Below are positions 1 to 13,585 of a DNA stretch of 64,000 nt, in pieces. The position numbers were made by a program, and so were the translations under genes. The notes under the pieces were generated by a model. It had not been told where the DNA came from. It did not search any database and saw nothing but the letters and a program-made list of their open reading frames with translations. Position 1 is the first letter of the stretch; each line of letters starts with the position of its first letter. The stretch is from Pardosa pseudoannulata (taxonomy: Eukaryota; Arthropoda; Arachnida; Araneae; Lycosidae), in NCBI GenBank assembly GCA_032207245.1, contig CM063508.1, positions 189,911,296 through 189,975,295 of the forward strand, read 5' to 3'.

Positions 1-470
1 GGTGGTAATTCTAACTGAAACGTTAAGAATAATAATAACCACAGTATGCCTAATTGTTACACCAACAGACTGTTATCACTAATTTTTTAATCAGTTTATA
101 AAACAAACTATTTCGAATTTCATAATTATTTGAAATAAAACTGTATATCAAGCTTAACTCATAAAGTGTAATATAAAAGTTAGTTGAAATAAACAATTCT
201 CGAACTGCAAATATCTACCTTTCACTGTTAAGAGGATTATACACATATTTTGTGCTTATAATGAATTATATTAACTCGTTTGATATTTTCTGCTGAGATT
301 TATTCATTCGTAAGCCGTTTAAAATAACAAAATGGAGAAAGCATTTTTAATAGCTTGTGCCTCACCAATTACAAATTGAATTTTTTTTTAAATATAAAAG
401 AATTTATGAGCTTTTGAAAAAGGAAATTTAATGAACTGCAAATGAATGAAAAATAAGGAATTGAGAATGG
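1..470. other. AT-rich stretch without recognised gene
   Basis: No ORF, splice-bounded exon or known repeat was recognised. It probably belongs to the intron downstream of the signal exon at 1856-1932. Confidence 0.4.
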
Positions 471-471
471 A

Positions 472-527
<56 letters not shown>

Positions 528-543
528 TTATTTATTTATTTAT
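470..543. repeat. Microsatellite (AACT)n-(TA)n-(TTTA)n
   Basis: Three short simple-repeat blocks run directly into the TA target site of the pogo-type element that begins at 545. Confidence 0.9.
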
Positions 544-962
544 ACAGTGAACTTTGCTTAATGTGATAGTGGTTAATGCTTATTGTTATGGAAATCACTT
601 GGTGACGATTTCTTCTATTCACTTGTATGCTAAAATAATCGCTTTATGGCATCTTTAGTTCGGTTCATGTTATCCTCATTTTAACTGGCAAAGGAATATT
701 CACAATGTATTCAGAAGGAACCCAATCTTTTCTTTCCCTTCACTGTTGTTTGAATTTCCGTGAATTTTCCTCTTCAGAATTGGGAAATGGGGAATGAACA
801 AAGGAGTGGGGTATGACACGTTCCTGGAATTTTTCAGAAGTACCCACAGCCTGCTTTTAGTTAATGGTTGTCAGATAAACAGAAGGCAGAACATTGTTAT
901 CGGAACCGAGAAGGGGCGTGTTCCCATTGGATGCCTTGCTCGCTTACGTGCAGCTTGTCGAT

Positions 963-1058
963 GTGGAAGCCAGAAAGCGAAATGATTTTACATTAAAACA
1001 AAAGATCGAAATTTTAAATCACTATGACAGGTTGACGAACCATTCATCCATGAGCTTC
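963..1058 (+). pseudogene. Remnant of pogo/Tigger transposase N-terminus
   Basis: This frame reads RKRNDFTLKQKIEILNHYD and then a stop at TGA 1056-1058. The pattern K-R-x-x-[FL]-T-L-x-x-K-[IL]-E-I-[IL] is typical of the CENP-B/pogo HTH start. There is no catalytic domain downstream. Confidence 0.55.
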
Positions 1059-1190
1059 TGAGAAAAAATGGTAGACAGTCAACGATGGATCCATTTTTTT
1101 TAATTATGTATACAATTCTTATTTTTCAAAGGACATACATATAAGGTGTGTTTTTTCATTTTGTTTTGGAATTTAGTACATGTGCATTAA

Positions 1191-1621
<431 letters not shown>

Positions 1622-1855
1622 TTAATGGAGGGGGGGGGTACATTTAAGTAGTTTTAATATCGTTTATTGTTATCAAAATCACGGTGTTCCAAACGGATCC
1701 CATTAAGCGGAGTTCACTGTATATATACATATACATGTTGTATATATGTACGTAATATATATTATAATATTACACACACACATATATATGTGTGTGTTTA
1801 AAAGTGAAATCTTATAATAAGTATGTAATAATCATTGTGAGCCTGTAGGACTTAC

Positions 1856-1932
1856 TCTGGTTCTGGTTCTGCCGACGCGTAGAGCACGGCCACCATCAGA
1901 AACACGAGCGCCACTTTCATGTTGATCCTCAT
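1856..1932 (-). CDS. Partial gene: signal-peptide exon of a paralogue of the His-rich gene
   Basis: Acceptor tttttttag is followed at once by an ATG at 1932. The exon encodes MRINMKVALVFLMVAVLY, then ASAEPEPE, and stops at a gtaagt donor (1855-1850). It is 77 nt, 25 codons plus two bases, so phase 2 like the 31.4-kb exon. The core ALVFLMVAVLYA is identical between the two, and both continue into Glu-Pro repeats after the predicted cleavage site. Same strand, same intron phase and the same acceptor-ATG junction show descent from one ancestral exon. The next exon would lie at lower coordinates. Nothing His-rich or otherwise coding is seen in 1-1855, where the intron holds a pogo element and a piggyBac MITE, so the exon is probably outside the window. 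It could instead be an orphan signal exon. Confidence 0.75.
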
Positions 1933-3075
1933 CTAAAAAAAAACAAAAACACAAGATAAAATGAGCGACATGAGTCAATGCATGGAACGAAACCATTATT
2001 GCGACAATGCCGGAATTACAATGTTGCCTAGGGTCCTCTTTAGTCTTAGTCCGCCACTGAATTTTGGGCGACCTTACATCCATTTCGATATCACTTTTTC
2101 ATCACTGAATACCGAGTAGAATGGTTTTTATTTCTCTCTCAGGTGTTTCGTAGGCGCATCACTAATGCAGTCTCGTTTTCTGTATCCGAATTCTAGATAA
2201 ATGATGCAGGCATTGAAAGGGCAAGTATTGTATAGCATCGAGTGGAATCATTTCAAACACTTTTCATAAAGTATCTTTCACTGATTTTATGCGCTCCCAT
2301 TTACGTTTCCTGTCAAAATATATTTTTTTTTCTTGTAAAATCATACTTTAAAGATATCCAAATGCATAAAAAGATATGTTTGCATGGAACATACTCATTT
2401 AAATTATACACGCAATAAAGTTTAAGGTTTTTTTTTAAATAGTTACATACACTAGTATCTTTCAAGGGGAAACATTTTTATTATAACATTCGAGTCTTGA
2501 TTTAATATAAAATAGAAATAAATCTCTCTATAGAATATTCTGTCTACGACAGGTAGCGCTTATATATACAGTAGATTCACTTAAATTCAAAAATCCTACC
2601 TACCCCTACCCAAAAAATAGATAATAAATAAAGAATAATATAGAAAAAATTAAGGTAGAATATAATGTAGTATATAATATAGAATGAATTTACAATAATA
2701 TTGAAATAAATTAAGATGTTGAATAAAATTAAAATTTCTCCGTCATGTTATAGAACACTCATAGCATGAAAATTTACTCCACTTTTCACGATACACTCAT
2801 TTATAATACACATTGAATCTATATTACTTCTAAGTTTCATAAGTATAAGATCCTCGATATGTTAATTAAGCTCATTTCCATGTGTAACAGTATTTAATTC
2901 TACAATTTTACTATTCATTCTTATATTTATATATATCTCCAACAAGGAAGCTCTCTTGCGAGAACCTCAAAATTTAGCTTCTTCTAAATGAAATAAGCTT
3001 AATTTTTCGTTCCATAATTAACCTGCAAGTTACTGACAGTTTTTGTTTACTAAAATAGTTTGAATAGCCTCAAAA
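1933..3075. other. 5' flank of the paralogous signal exon, no further gene seen
   Basis: This should hold the 5' UTR intron and promoter of the minus-strand paralogue, but no convincing upstream exon or core promoter was found. A hAT-like terminus (…CCGCCACTG ending at 2059) is present without a partner. Confidence 0.3.
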
Positions 3076-3079
3076 TAAA

Positions 3080-5260
3080 TGAATATTCACTGTTTAAATA
3101 AGTGTATTTTTTTAAAATATCTTCAAATATCTTTTACTTTTAAAGATCCTTAAACCTTCAAATTTTTCGATTTTTTTTAAATATATATTTCTGGTTGAGA
3201 TATTATGTGGCATAAGAAAATTCCGTTTAGTTTGGAAGTTATGATTAAATTTATAAAAGCCGCTCTATCGATTTCTGTGCTTAGCAGATGATTTTTTTCG
3301 AAATGCAAATTTTCGCGCAAGATTTCTCAAAACCTATTTCATATTTTTTGCATAATTTATTCAGCATTTCGATAGAATGGTATTTGGAACTAAAAGGATT
3401 GCTATGAGAGTCCTATTTTAGAGATGTAACTACATGACCCCTAAAAAGGCTAAAAGGGGGAAAATATAAAATGGGCTTAAAATTATGGGTTATCGTTAGT
3501 TGGATTCAATATTACTTAAGTATGTCCTCCATTAAAATCTTAAAATGGAACATTAGTATATATCATTAACGTGCGAGTGAGCGCAAGTGAGAACAGTTTT
3601 AAAGAATAAAATCATAAATAAATAAATATATGTATATATATATAAATATTTTTTATTATTTTTATATGTATTTAAGCTTAGTTTATTAAAAAGATATTTA
3701 ACAGATTTCTACAAAAACATTTTAGTGAGAATTAAAAAATGGTCTGCAAAGTCGAAAAGTAGTAACAGAACCTTGGAATCCTTCTGTTTAACGACCTTGA
3801 GACAACTCTTAAAAGTCGACAAGCTATCATTTTCGACTTCTCATACATCAAAAGCTACCAGTTTTACAACCATAATTTTTTAACATAGTTAGAACAAATT
3901 AGTATCTTTACACAGATATCTCATTCATTTTTGAAGCATAAAGAAATTTTTGTCAGAAAGTTTTAAATAAGTGACTGTTGTTAACAAAAATGATATAGCA
4001 CACAATTTCTAAAAATATAATTGAGTTTAAGACAAACTTATTGTTTTAAAACACACTACAATATCTCGAAGTAAATTGTAGCTTAAATTTGTATATATTT
4101 AAGATACATATATATTTTTAAAAAATAAAGGAAAAAGGAAAAATTTTTTTCCTTAAAAATAAAAAAATATTTAAAAAATTGTTTTTGGGAAATATACAAG
4201 AAAACAACTTAAGTTTGATTAGAGGAAAATTATAACATGTAAAAATTTCATGAAAAAAATATTAAAAACATTTTGAGATAACAATGCAAGTTACATGAAA
4301 AAAAAAACACAATTTGAAAAATATGAAGTTTTGTACGTTTACATTTGATGGCAGTATATTTATAACTTCTCTCAATATTAGAATTTGTGAAGCGGATTAT
4401 TTTTAAATGTTGAGAACTGATTTTATTCTGAAAAATTCAATTTTTTGTCTATAGGACTCATTAAGCAACTTCAAATGAGAGATGTGTCCTTCTAAATTTT
4501 CGAATGGTTATCGTAAATGCATGCAGCAACTGTTCTTTACATTTATGCAATAAATGTTGCTGTATTTCGTTTCTCAAAAATAAGAGCATTTTATCTAAAG
4601 TGGCAAGTTCGATTTTTTCCGACACTCTGTGCGCAGATAAACAGAAAGTGAGATTCATCCATAATTTTTACTTTCTTTTCAGCGATAATTACTATCGCTA
4701 TGATTCTCAACCTATTGACAAGTTTAAAAAGCACCAGGGGGTTGAATTTAGGAAAAATTAAAAGAATGTTTAAAAATTCCATTTCAAATTCTAATTGAAA
4801 TAAGCAAGAACGAAAAAAGGTGGTAGAGTTTCACTGTAGATCTTTAATGAATTGACTGGAAAAATTTGAAATGAACAGTTCTTCATTTAGAGGGCACACC
4901 ACTTCAGAAATAATAGTTTTCTTAAAAGTTATGATACTCGATGCAAGGATTGTATAGTTGTACAAGTTCTAATCCGGATATTTCAACGGATTTTTTTTAA
5001 TTGCAAAATGTTTAAAGACTTTTAAAATTTCAAAATCAGAAAACTAAATTTTTGAAGTTAAATGAATAACAGCAAACGTTTACTACAGAATAGACGCAGA
5101 AATCTCACCGAGTGGACATGTTATAGCTTTTTTCACTCTTCAGTAGAGGCAAAAAATAGACAAAAAGCCTTGGGATCTTTATGTTTAAAGGTCTTTAAAG
5201 TTGTAAGGAAATATCTAACGGTCGATAACAATAATCGACCATTAAATTTTTGTATGTTTT
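3080..5260 (-). repeat. Dispersed repeat family B, copy 1 (long, minus orientation)
   Basis: Read on the minus strand this stretch follows the order of the copies at 57780-59090 and 53990-55330. Shared landmarks include a Phe/Leu-poor AT-rich block, 'cacaatttgaaaa' with a run of A, 'gagataac', 'tttgtgctc' style spacing, and a block around 3290-3400 (aaatgcaaattttcgcgc, ctcaaaacctatttcat) that matches 54880-55160 in reverse complement. It is AT-rich and non-coding with no termini identified. Family unknown. Confidence 0.5.
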
Positions 5261-5451
5261 GATGACGGTACGCAATTATTTTAAACAGACTGTATCAGTA
5301 AATACCAATGGTTTGTACCGAGGCCTAAGCAGGTGTTTGAAGGATAGGGTTGTGGTCACTGGATTTCTGTTGGTCTGGCGACATTTCCTTCTATTGTGAG
5401 TCAGCAGTATTATTTTTAAACTAGCATACAGCAAAAAAATCTATTATCTTT

Positions 5452-6365
5452 AATTAGCATATAGTCCGTCATATGACTGGATCATTAAAATTATTAATTT
5501 TCTAGAATTGTAAGACAGGTAAAAAAAATGATTTGTCTTTTGGCTGAGAATGATCTGGTACACGCTCCATCATTTGTTTATCTTTACTGACCGCATGTTA
5601 ATTGCCGATTTTAATTTATCTTGTGATAGGAGGGAGAGCAGAGGTTTTAATATGGACAGGGATTATTGGGCGATACATACGAATGATGTCTAAAACTTAG
5701 CGTATCGATCGCAAATCGTGCGGTTATGTATAAAAAACAAACTGCTTATTTTCAAAGATGTATAACTTAAACGCTAGATATATATATTACTCCGTGAAAT
5801 AGACTCATAGACTTTGTTGTTGATCAAAAAATAATCGATGATTCAATTTAAAATGATCACACATGTATCTAATCTATTATTTAAGCCAAATATAAAAGAA
5901 AAGTATTGACGTCATATCTAAGTTCAGTGATAAAACGCGCGAAAATAATGCAGACGACATTTAAATAATTTAATATAAGAAATGATTAAATGAGATGGTT
6001 AAAGGAATGACGTCATAATGCTAGAAAAAAAGGTTATTTTCATCTACTTATAATGTGATAAATGGATAAATTGAATCGCCTGCTCTTAACCGGGGACAAT
6101 AGGGCTCGAAATAAAGATATTAAACTCTCGAAAAGAGGAGAAGGGGTGGAATTCGAACGTTTTAAAACGACAGTATTGTTTGCAGTGATATGAATCCTAT
6201 TTATACCGATTTATTTTAGAATCGGATCGATCATTTAGGAGATGACTCGCTTTGAATTTTGCTAACTCTAACTCATCAAGAATCCAATGGATCCGTTCCG
6301 GGTCCAACCACTTCATAAATTTGCGGACAGACAAATTAGGCTAATATTATATAGAGGATGTTACG
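5452..6365 (+). repeat. Dispersed repeat family A, copy 1
   Basis: Collinear with 47893-48790, and its second half with 63690-64000. The start contains an imperfect hairpin (catatagtccgtcatatgac). Conserved blocks include ggttttaatatggacaggg, gggcgatacatacgaatga, aaaggaatgacgtcataat and the tail ttgaattttgctaac. No coding capacity or known domain was seen. Probably a non-autonomous transposon or LINE-derived repeat. Confidence 0.65.
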
Positions 6366-6850
6366 TATTGAAGGACAATAAACCTGCTATCTCTTCCTAC
6401 GTACATATCCTGCGTGGGGTAAACGTCTCTCTAAAGTGTTTGTTGAACAATTCCGTTTCACTTTTCTTAGCATGAAAGCAAAGGAGAGTGTGGAGAGGAA
6501 TTACCTTTGGTTGTCCGAGGAGCTGTTGTGAAGTGAGAACGGGGAGGCGTCGCTCGCTTATATATACAAATATTGGGGCAGCGTCTAAATTACTTCCTAC
6601 TCCTTTCTCGAGTGAAAACAAAATTCTTAAGCGAAGCAGAACGGACGCGAAAAATAATAGTATCACTTTGGCTGCCTGCTATTATCCTTGATTCGGGCGG
6701 ACGTAATCCCCCGTTCCAATTACGTTACAAGGGTTTTAATTTCTAGAAATCACCTTCGTTCCAAAGCCGAACCCTTTCGTTCGCCGGAAATATACACTTC
6801 ACGTTTATCTCACAGTTTAATGGGATCAAAAAAAGATTTCCTCAATACAC
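6366..6850. other. Unassigned stretch
   Basis: Short ORFs overlap on both strands (6397-6691) but have no recognisable domain, splice context or partner copy in the window. Nothing supportable. Confidence 0.3.
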
Positions 6851-6854
6851 ATTT

Positions 6855-6917
6855 TATATGTATCTAGTATACGTATACATATGCATGCATATATATGTGC
6901 ATAGATATGTATGCACG

Positions 6918-6949
<32 letters not shown>

Positions 6950-7030
6950 TGTATATATATGTATGTAGATATGTATATATATGTATGTATGCATATATAT
7001 GTATATATAGGTACATACATATATAGATAT
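6855..7030. repeat. Imperfect (TATG/CATA)n microsatellite
   Basis: TATA/TATG/GTAT units with interruptions. No gene. Confidence 0.85.
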
Positions 7031-7188
7031 GTTGGAGGCCCGTTACATATTTAACGATATGCGTTGTTAATAAAGATGCTGTATACGATGCGGTACTGCA
7101 CTGTTTTTTATGATGTTATACAAGGAATATTTAACCAGCAAACGTTGGTCTTATTCCTAGTAAAGAACCTCATGGACCCATATCATTC

Positions 7189-7427
7189 CTTTACACACAC
7201 ACACACACATATATATGTGTGTGTGTGTATGTATATATATATGTGTATATATAGGTATGTGTATATATATATATGTATATATACGTATATATATATATAT
7301 GTGTATATATATATGTATATATACATATATATATATGTATGCATGTATATATATATGTATATGTATATATGTATGTATATATGTATGTATATATATATGT
7401 ATGTATATATGTATGTATATATATATG

Positions 7428-7465
<38 letters not shown>

Positions 7466-7553
7466 CATGTATATATAGATATGTATATATTTATATATAT
7501 ATATGTATATGTATGTATATATATATATGTGTGTGTGTGTATGTATATATATA
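7189..7553. repeat. Compound microsatellite (AC)n-(TATG)n-(TA)n
   Basis: It begins with an (AC)n run, passes through TATGTA units and ends at a (TG)n block. All long ORFs here are repeat artefacts. Confidence 0.9.
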
Positions 7554-7559
7554 CAATAC

Positions 7560-7618
7560 AATTTAGGCAGTAGGTCCCTGTCTCTTTAGCCCTTGTGTTG
7601 CGTAGACCGTAAAACTCT
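7560..7618 (+). repeat. SINE family C tail fragment
   Basis: tttaggcagtaggtccctg, then 'tagcccttgtgttgcgtagaccgta', matches the tails of the SINE copies at 57100-57170 and 57400-57470. The tRNA-like head is missing; the microsatellite takes its place. Confidence 0.55.
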
Positions 7619-7619
7619 A

Positions 7620-9240
7620 GTTCTTCTCTGCTCATCTCTCATAGTGTTCATACTGATACATTGTATCCATTCACATAGTGTATCAGTAAAAAAAGAATAA
7701 AATTTCGATAGAATTTACATTTTTTTGGTTTCTGGTAGTTTTAGTATATTTCTATTTATTTATTTATATTTAGATTATATTTATTTATTTTTAGATTATT
7801 ATATTTACAATTTTACTTTTAGTACAAATAGGAATATGCATGTACTTTCCCACTATGGTCAGCACGTGCATGCACAGCTGGGGGAGAAATTTCCAAGAAG
7901 AATTGAGGTGCAGCTGTTGACTTGCGAGTTTGAGTGGGGATCCCTGTGGAGTAGTTGTAGATCATGGAATGGCACAAGCGTAACGGTCAAGCCCAGACAG
8001 AGATGTAGCCGTGAGTTATGGGGGCAGGGGCTTAAAAAATAATGTCAGCTTTCACTAAAGGGGCTATTTAAATGAGCCCACCTGCACCTCCGAAGGGGGG
8101 GGGGAGGCAGATGTGGGAAAATTTCCCCGACAAGCGATTGACAAAGAAAAAGAAAGGGGCGTTAAAACCGAGGCGAGAGTGAAAAAACAGAAGTTGAAGT
8201 CGGGATTGAAGAGTGGATGGACATCGAAATCCGCACCGAGCTAGAAGGACCCGCTCTATAGGGGCGAACAACTCCTACATTTGTCCGGGGCTTCCAATTT
8301 CCGGCATTTTGGCTGTGAGAAAAATATCGATATGTCGGATACTCAACTCATCGGAATTTATTCATATCGATTTTTCTTTCGCTAAAAATTTTCCATTCGT
8401 TTTTATACTGTTTATATTTAAATTCTAAAAATATTTACAATCATTAATTCTATAGGAAACAGTTACGAAAAGCCGTATGTTTCATTAATAAGCAGAAATA
8501 CGAAAATGTTTAGAGTCGCGCACCATTCTGCAGACTATGTTTACGAGACCCCACTTCCGTTGCAGACTGTTAGAAAGTCTTCGGGCACTAGGTGTATAGG
8601 TATGTGAGAAAATAAGGTTACCAAATTATTTCTCTTTTTTCCCAATTGCTTCGAAATCCGAGGCAAACTTTATGCCAAGCTAAACGAGTATCGTTTTTGT
8701 CCTTAAAAATTTCCAGATTTTTATGCCATAACGCAGGTCAACGTGAAAACAGAATTTCAATATCAATAACGCTCGTGTTCACGGAACGATTCCTATTCAC
8801 AACGGAAATGCAATGCAAATGGTAGACAAAACCGCTGTGTGTGCAAACGTGCACTGGGTCGCATAGACTTCTCGTTCGAGACGACGGATAAATTTCCGCC
8901 GAGCTCCAGTAGCACCAGACGGATGCAGAGCTACCGTCGACGGAAAATGAGCCGATCGTTCTTTTTGTTCCGTCTCATGTGCAAGCTCTAGTTTATTTCC
9001 ATGGACTACTATTGGAATGGCGGCGACGGTCCATTTTCAGCTCGGGAAAATCCTCCGTGTGTGTCACCAGCCTGAGAGGGAAGAATTTCTAGCATTCATT
9101 GCATATTTCTCACTGCCTAAAAATTGACTCTTGCGCTCATCGTATTTCAAAAGCTAACTTGGCCAAAATAATGTGAATATATTCAGCTTCAGTGCTTCGC
9201 GGGTTTTTACAAAATATTCATCAAAAATTAAAAATGAAAA
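7620..9240. other. Unassigned region including a GC-richer patch
   Basis: 8040-8330 is more GC-rich than its surroundings (contains a run of ten G at 8096-8105). 8520-9100 is also of mixed composition. It may be old transposon DNA upstream of the Tigger remnant, but no domain or splice-bounded exon could be supported. Confidence 0.3.
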
Positions 9241-9249
9241 AATACAACC

Positions 9250-9757
9250 ATGTCTACAGTCACATTACAGAAAGGAGCGTTGCTTCATGTTCATGCGCCA
9301 GAGAGAAGGATCCCTGCATATCAAACAAAGAGACGAGTTGACTCAGAAAACATACCACTGGCTCATCAGATAACAAAGTCTGCAAGTGAGGAAGAAAAAG
9401 AAGAGGAAGACGAAGAACAAAATGAAGAGCGTGGTCTTACGTTGGAGAATCTGCAACAATTGTGCAACATGGAAAGAATTTGCACAATACGTTGACGACA
9501 ATAGGGTTCGAGCTCTCGAGTTCAGCCATCGCGTTGACGGGGTCCTTTTGAAGGAAAAGAAAAGACAACAACTACCCTTGACCCTGTTTCTCTCCCAGGA
9601 TCTACCGTCAGCTCCTCCAGCAGAAGAGTCTCCGAGTGAGTCTAACACTTCTCGAGAGTCTCTCCTCCTCCACCCACACAAGAATCTTCGCCTCTCTCGG
9701 AAAGCAATGTGGATTCATGTTTATGACTCTGTTAGGTTTTGTAATGATTTGTATTAA
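9250..9757 (+). pseudogene. Tigger-like transposase C-terminal remnant, frameshifted
   Basis: Reading starts in one frame through an acidic linker (SEEEKEEEDEEQNEERGLTL) and continues best in the +1 frame (FAQYVDDNRVRALEFSH). No DDE catalytic block is present upstream, so only the tail survives. The assignment rests on motif resemblance and on the Tigger-like terminus about 200 bp downstream. Confidence 0.45.
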
Positions 9758-9961
9758 TGAGCACTGAGACGTTTAAGTAAATACTGATACTGTTGTCATT
9801 TTTGTCTTAAATGTGTAAAGTATAAATACTGTTTACATATTTAAAACATTCGTGTATCCGCGCACACGAAAATTCCTAGGGGCAAATCCTACTTTGCGGT
9901 TTTATAGATTTTGCGGAAGGTTCTGGTCCCCATTAACTGCAAAAAATGAGGGAACACTGTA
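9250..9961 (+). mobile_element. Tigger/pogo-like element remnant, 3' end
   Basis: The right end reads ttttgcggaaggttctgg, then a GGTCCCC stretch, then tgagggaacactg followed by TA, very like the Tigger 3' terminus (a 'CGAGGGA-CACTG' style inverted repeat). Just upstream, 9250-9495 and 9386-9757 in two frames encode an acidic linker (EEEKEEEDEEQNEE) and a segment with WKEFAQYVDDN…ALEFSHRVDGVL, resembling the C-terminal tail of Tigger-type transposases. A frameshift separates the two. The left terminus was not found. Confidence 0.5.
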
Positions 9962-10599
9962 TTACGTTTTTAATAATATTGGATTTCTATGCAATAAAAA
10001 TAATCCTATGCAGGGAGTATTTCTCTCTTCGGTTCGAGATACTTCCTCTTCATTTTCGTAACAAGCGGAATTTTGTTTTTATCATTGTTAGAATCCTGCT
10101 CGCATTAATTATAGATAAAATTTTTAGCTTTAAAATTTATTTTCTATGATCTGAAAAAAAATATACATTTTGAACATTTGAAGAATTTGTTGGTAAAAGT
10201 TTCATTCTAGTTTGATGACTATGTCAGGAGGAATAAAATAATTTTTGTAGTATTATTCTGTAAAATTTGTAACATATAAAATTAGAATTCTGAGACAAAG
10301 TAAGACTCTTTAAGATGTTGACCTTTACGAAAATGTTTACCTTAAAAAATGAAGAAATAATAAAGCACACTCATTTAATTTGAATTAATATTCTGATATA
10401 AAGAGATACTTAATAATTTATTTTTATATGAGTCCCCCGAAGTGTACATACGGCAGATCGCAGAAAAAAATCAACTGTCGAAAAGATATTCCATTTAAAA
10501 CACAGTAAAAATCCATTGTTTGCAAAAAATAATTTAAACTACTTCTTTATATAGACGAGAGCAGCATTGGTATTAAGAAAAATTTAGCATTATGTATAT

Positions 10600-10600
<1 letters not shown>
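9962..10600. other. AT-rich stretch, nothing recognised
   Basis: No ORF with a recognisable domain, no repeat partner clearly identified. Confidence 0.35.
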
Positions 10601-11459
<859 letters not shown>

Positions 11460-11628
11460 GGCAGCTGATCACACGAGAACTAGAGGAGTAAGGTTGTTTC
11501 TCTCTCCCAGCGATATTGGTCATGTACATATTGTAGATAGCAAAAAAATAAAGTCTATGACTTTAAGAAATTGCTTTTTACTGAGCCCCACAAACACAGA
11601 GGTACATGTATGTTGCGACGTTACAATA

Positions 11629-11864
<236 letters not shown>

Positions 11865-12012
11865 TGTTTCGGTAAAAAGGATAAATCGGTGATTATATAA
11901 AATTAACGGTGAATATACATAATCACCACTAAATTTGGGGAATATGATAAATTATTTCATGTTTATTAAATTTATTGGTTAGTTTATAAAATCCTCAACT
12001 CATAATGGTTAA

Positions 12013-12469
12013 GGTAATAAAAGTGCTAAAGAAGGTTTAGAATTACAAGCAAAGAAAATGTTGAAGGTTTCAAACCTTAAATTTCCTGCTGACACAATAA
12101 AACTACGAATACCAGACGTTGACAGATCAAGAAGTGATCCCCGAAATTTATGAGCTGGTATATTAGAAGTTCAAAATGAAGAGTTTTATCAGTTAGGAGC
12201 GACGCAAGGAAGACTTACACAATTGTATACCAGAAATCAATTCCCAATTTGTGAAGAAAACATTATTTCGCTTGACGATGTTCCAGAGGTGGCACTATCA
12301 CTGCGAGAATGCGTTAGAAAGACATCTCTATCTGGAGGTCAGGGATATCAGCGACGTGTTTTTAAGGAACAATGATAAGTGTTATTAGTCTGATAAGTGC
12401 AAATGTAAAAAATCTGGCAAACTTTGTAATTCTAAATGTCATAATAGTCTAATATGCCTAAATAAGTAA
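12013..12469 (+). pseudogene. KRBA2-like integrase C-terminal remnant
   Basis: The frame starting at 12013 reads NKSAKEGLELQAKKMLKVSN, then IPDVDRSRSDPRN, an in-frame TGA (12151-12153), then LYTRNQFPICEENIISLDDV and SLREC…SGGQGYQRRVFKEQ to a TGA at 12373-12375. A Cys-rich tail (DKCKCKKSGKLCNSKCHNS … ICLNK, stop 12467-12469) continues one frame over from 12392. This matches the C-terminal third of the integrase-like proteins annotated in many arthropods as KRAB-A domain-containing protein 2-like. One stop and one frameshift, with no N-terminal catalytic part, make it a pseudogene. Confidence 0.65.
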
Positions 12470-12910
12470 ACTTAAAATATTTAGTAATTTGTAGTAATAG
12501 CATTTAACGTTATTTCAGAAAATGCTTTGTTTTTCTAGAATATGGGCTTAGTTTGATTTTTATATCTAACTGCAGTTTGTTTTTTTTACGTGCAACTGTT
12601 TTGCACAATCTGATGTAAATTGCATTTTCTTTTCATTTCAAAACACCTGTCAGGAACCTTATTCAAATGTCGTTTCGGCTAAATAAATGTATGTGACCTA
12701 AAAGAACCATTTATTCCCTTTTTAATTGTAAAATATAAAATATTGTCATTCGTGGTCTCTTACGCCATATTGTCCAACCAAAAATATCTTTCTGAGTAGT
12801 AACTACTCTAAACAAACATGTACTCTATTCTGCTGGCCCAAAAAGTCATGATATTTATCCCATTTACCATTACGAGTTGGATATTTACCAAATTTAAGGG
12901 TGTTTATGAT

Positions 12911-12985
12911 GACAAGTGCAAATGTAAAAAAATCTGGCAAACTTTGTAATTCTAAAACAATCTAATACGTCTAAAGAAGTAAGCT
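12911..12985 (+). repeat. Second partial copy of the Cys-cluster tail
   Basis: gacaagtgcaaatgtaaaa and ctggcaaactttgtaattct repeat the sequence at 12392-12440 about 520 bp downstream in the same orientation, with 'caatctaatacgtctaaa' matching the later part. This is an internal direct duplication inside the Ginger-like element. Confidence 0.7.
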
Positions 12986-13282
12986 TGCATGTAAATGCAA
13001 ATAAATGATTTTTCCCCATAGAATATGAGTTTCCACAAAATAATCCGAATTGATTACCTTCTTCCTTATGAGTTGGGGACGGTAAATTTGATAAATATGA
13101 AATAACCAGTGAATATACATAATCAAATTTAGTGGTGATTATGTATAATAACCGGTAATTTTATGTAATTACCGGGTTTATTACTTTTACCGTAACACAT
13201 GTATGGAAACCAGCACAATTTACAACAAAATTTGAACTTATATTGTTTTTACTTTTCGTGGGTACTCCCCTTGGCAGTTAGA

Positions 13283-13585
13283 TTTATTGAAGTAAATGTA
13301 GTCCATAAAAAGAATACTCAGAATTTAAACTTTTATTGAGCACGAGAGGCTCTTTCAAAGGCAGAAGACAGAATGGAGATGAAAACGCGTGTGGATGACA
13401 GGGTTGTACCCCAGAATTCCGAAGAGAGTCTTGTTTCGTTAGGTCATTGAAAAGTGAACTGGGGACAGCGGGGAATTCGAACCAACTCGGATAATCCTTT
13501 AATTAAGATATCTTATGGCTGGAATTTGAAGGTATACGAAGGAAGAGATATTAAAGTGTAATACTTTTGATCTCTTACATATATT
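13283..13585 (+). repeat. Dispersed repeat family D, copy 1
   Basis: Collinear with 41940-42275: agtccataaaaa, acttttattgag, tcattgaaaagtgaac, ggggacagc, and the 3' block gagatattaaagtgtaatac, then tttgat. Non-coding. Confidence 0.6.

Larger units (their letters stand above)
11865..13197 (+). mobile_element. Ginger-like TIR DNA transposon, internally decayed
   Basis: Imperfect terminal inverted repeats of about 70 bp: the left end TGTTTCGGTAAAA pairs with the right end, which reads TGTTACGGTAAAA in reverse complement, and a long shared block (ATACATAATCACCACTAAA) lies inside each arm. The TGT start and the integrase-type coding remnant (12013-12469, related to KRBA2-like proteins) fit the Ginger group of transposons that use a gypsy-like integrase. 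At 1333 bp the element is short, with the catalytic integrase core missing. No clear target duplication was seen. Confidence 0.6.

Noticed and set aside
2025..2059. hAT-like terminus (…CCGCCACTG) just 5' of the paralogous signal exon
   Set aside because: No partner terminus or 8-bp duplication found, so an element could not be delimited.
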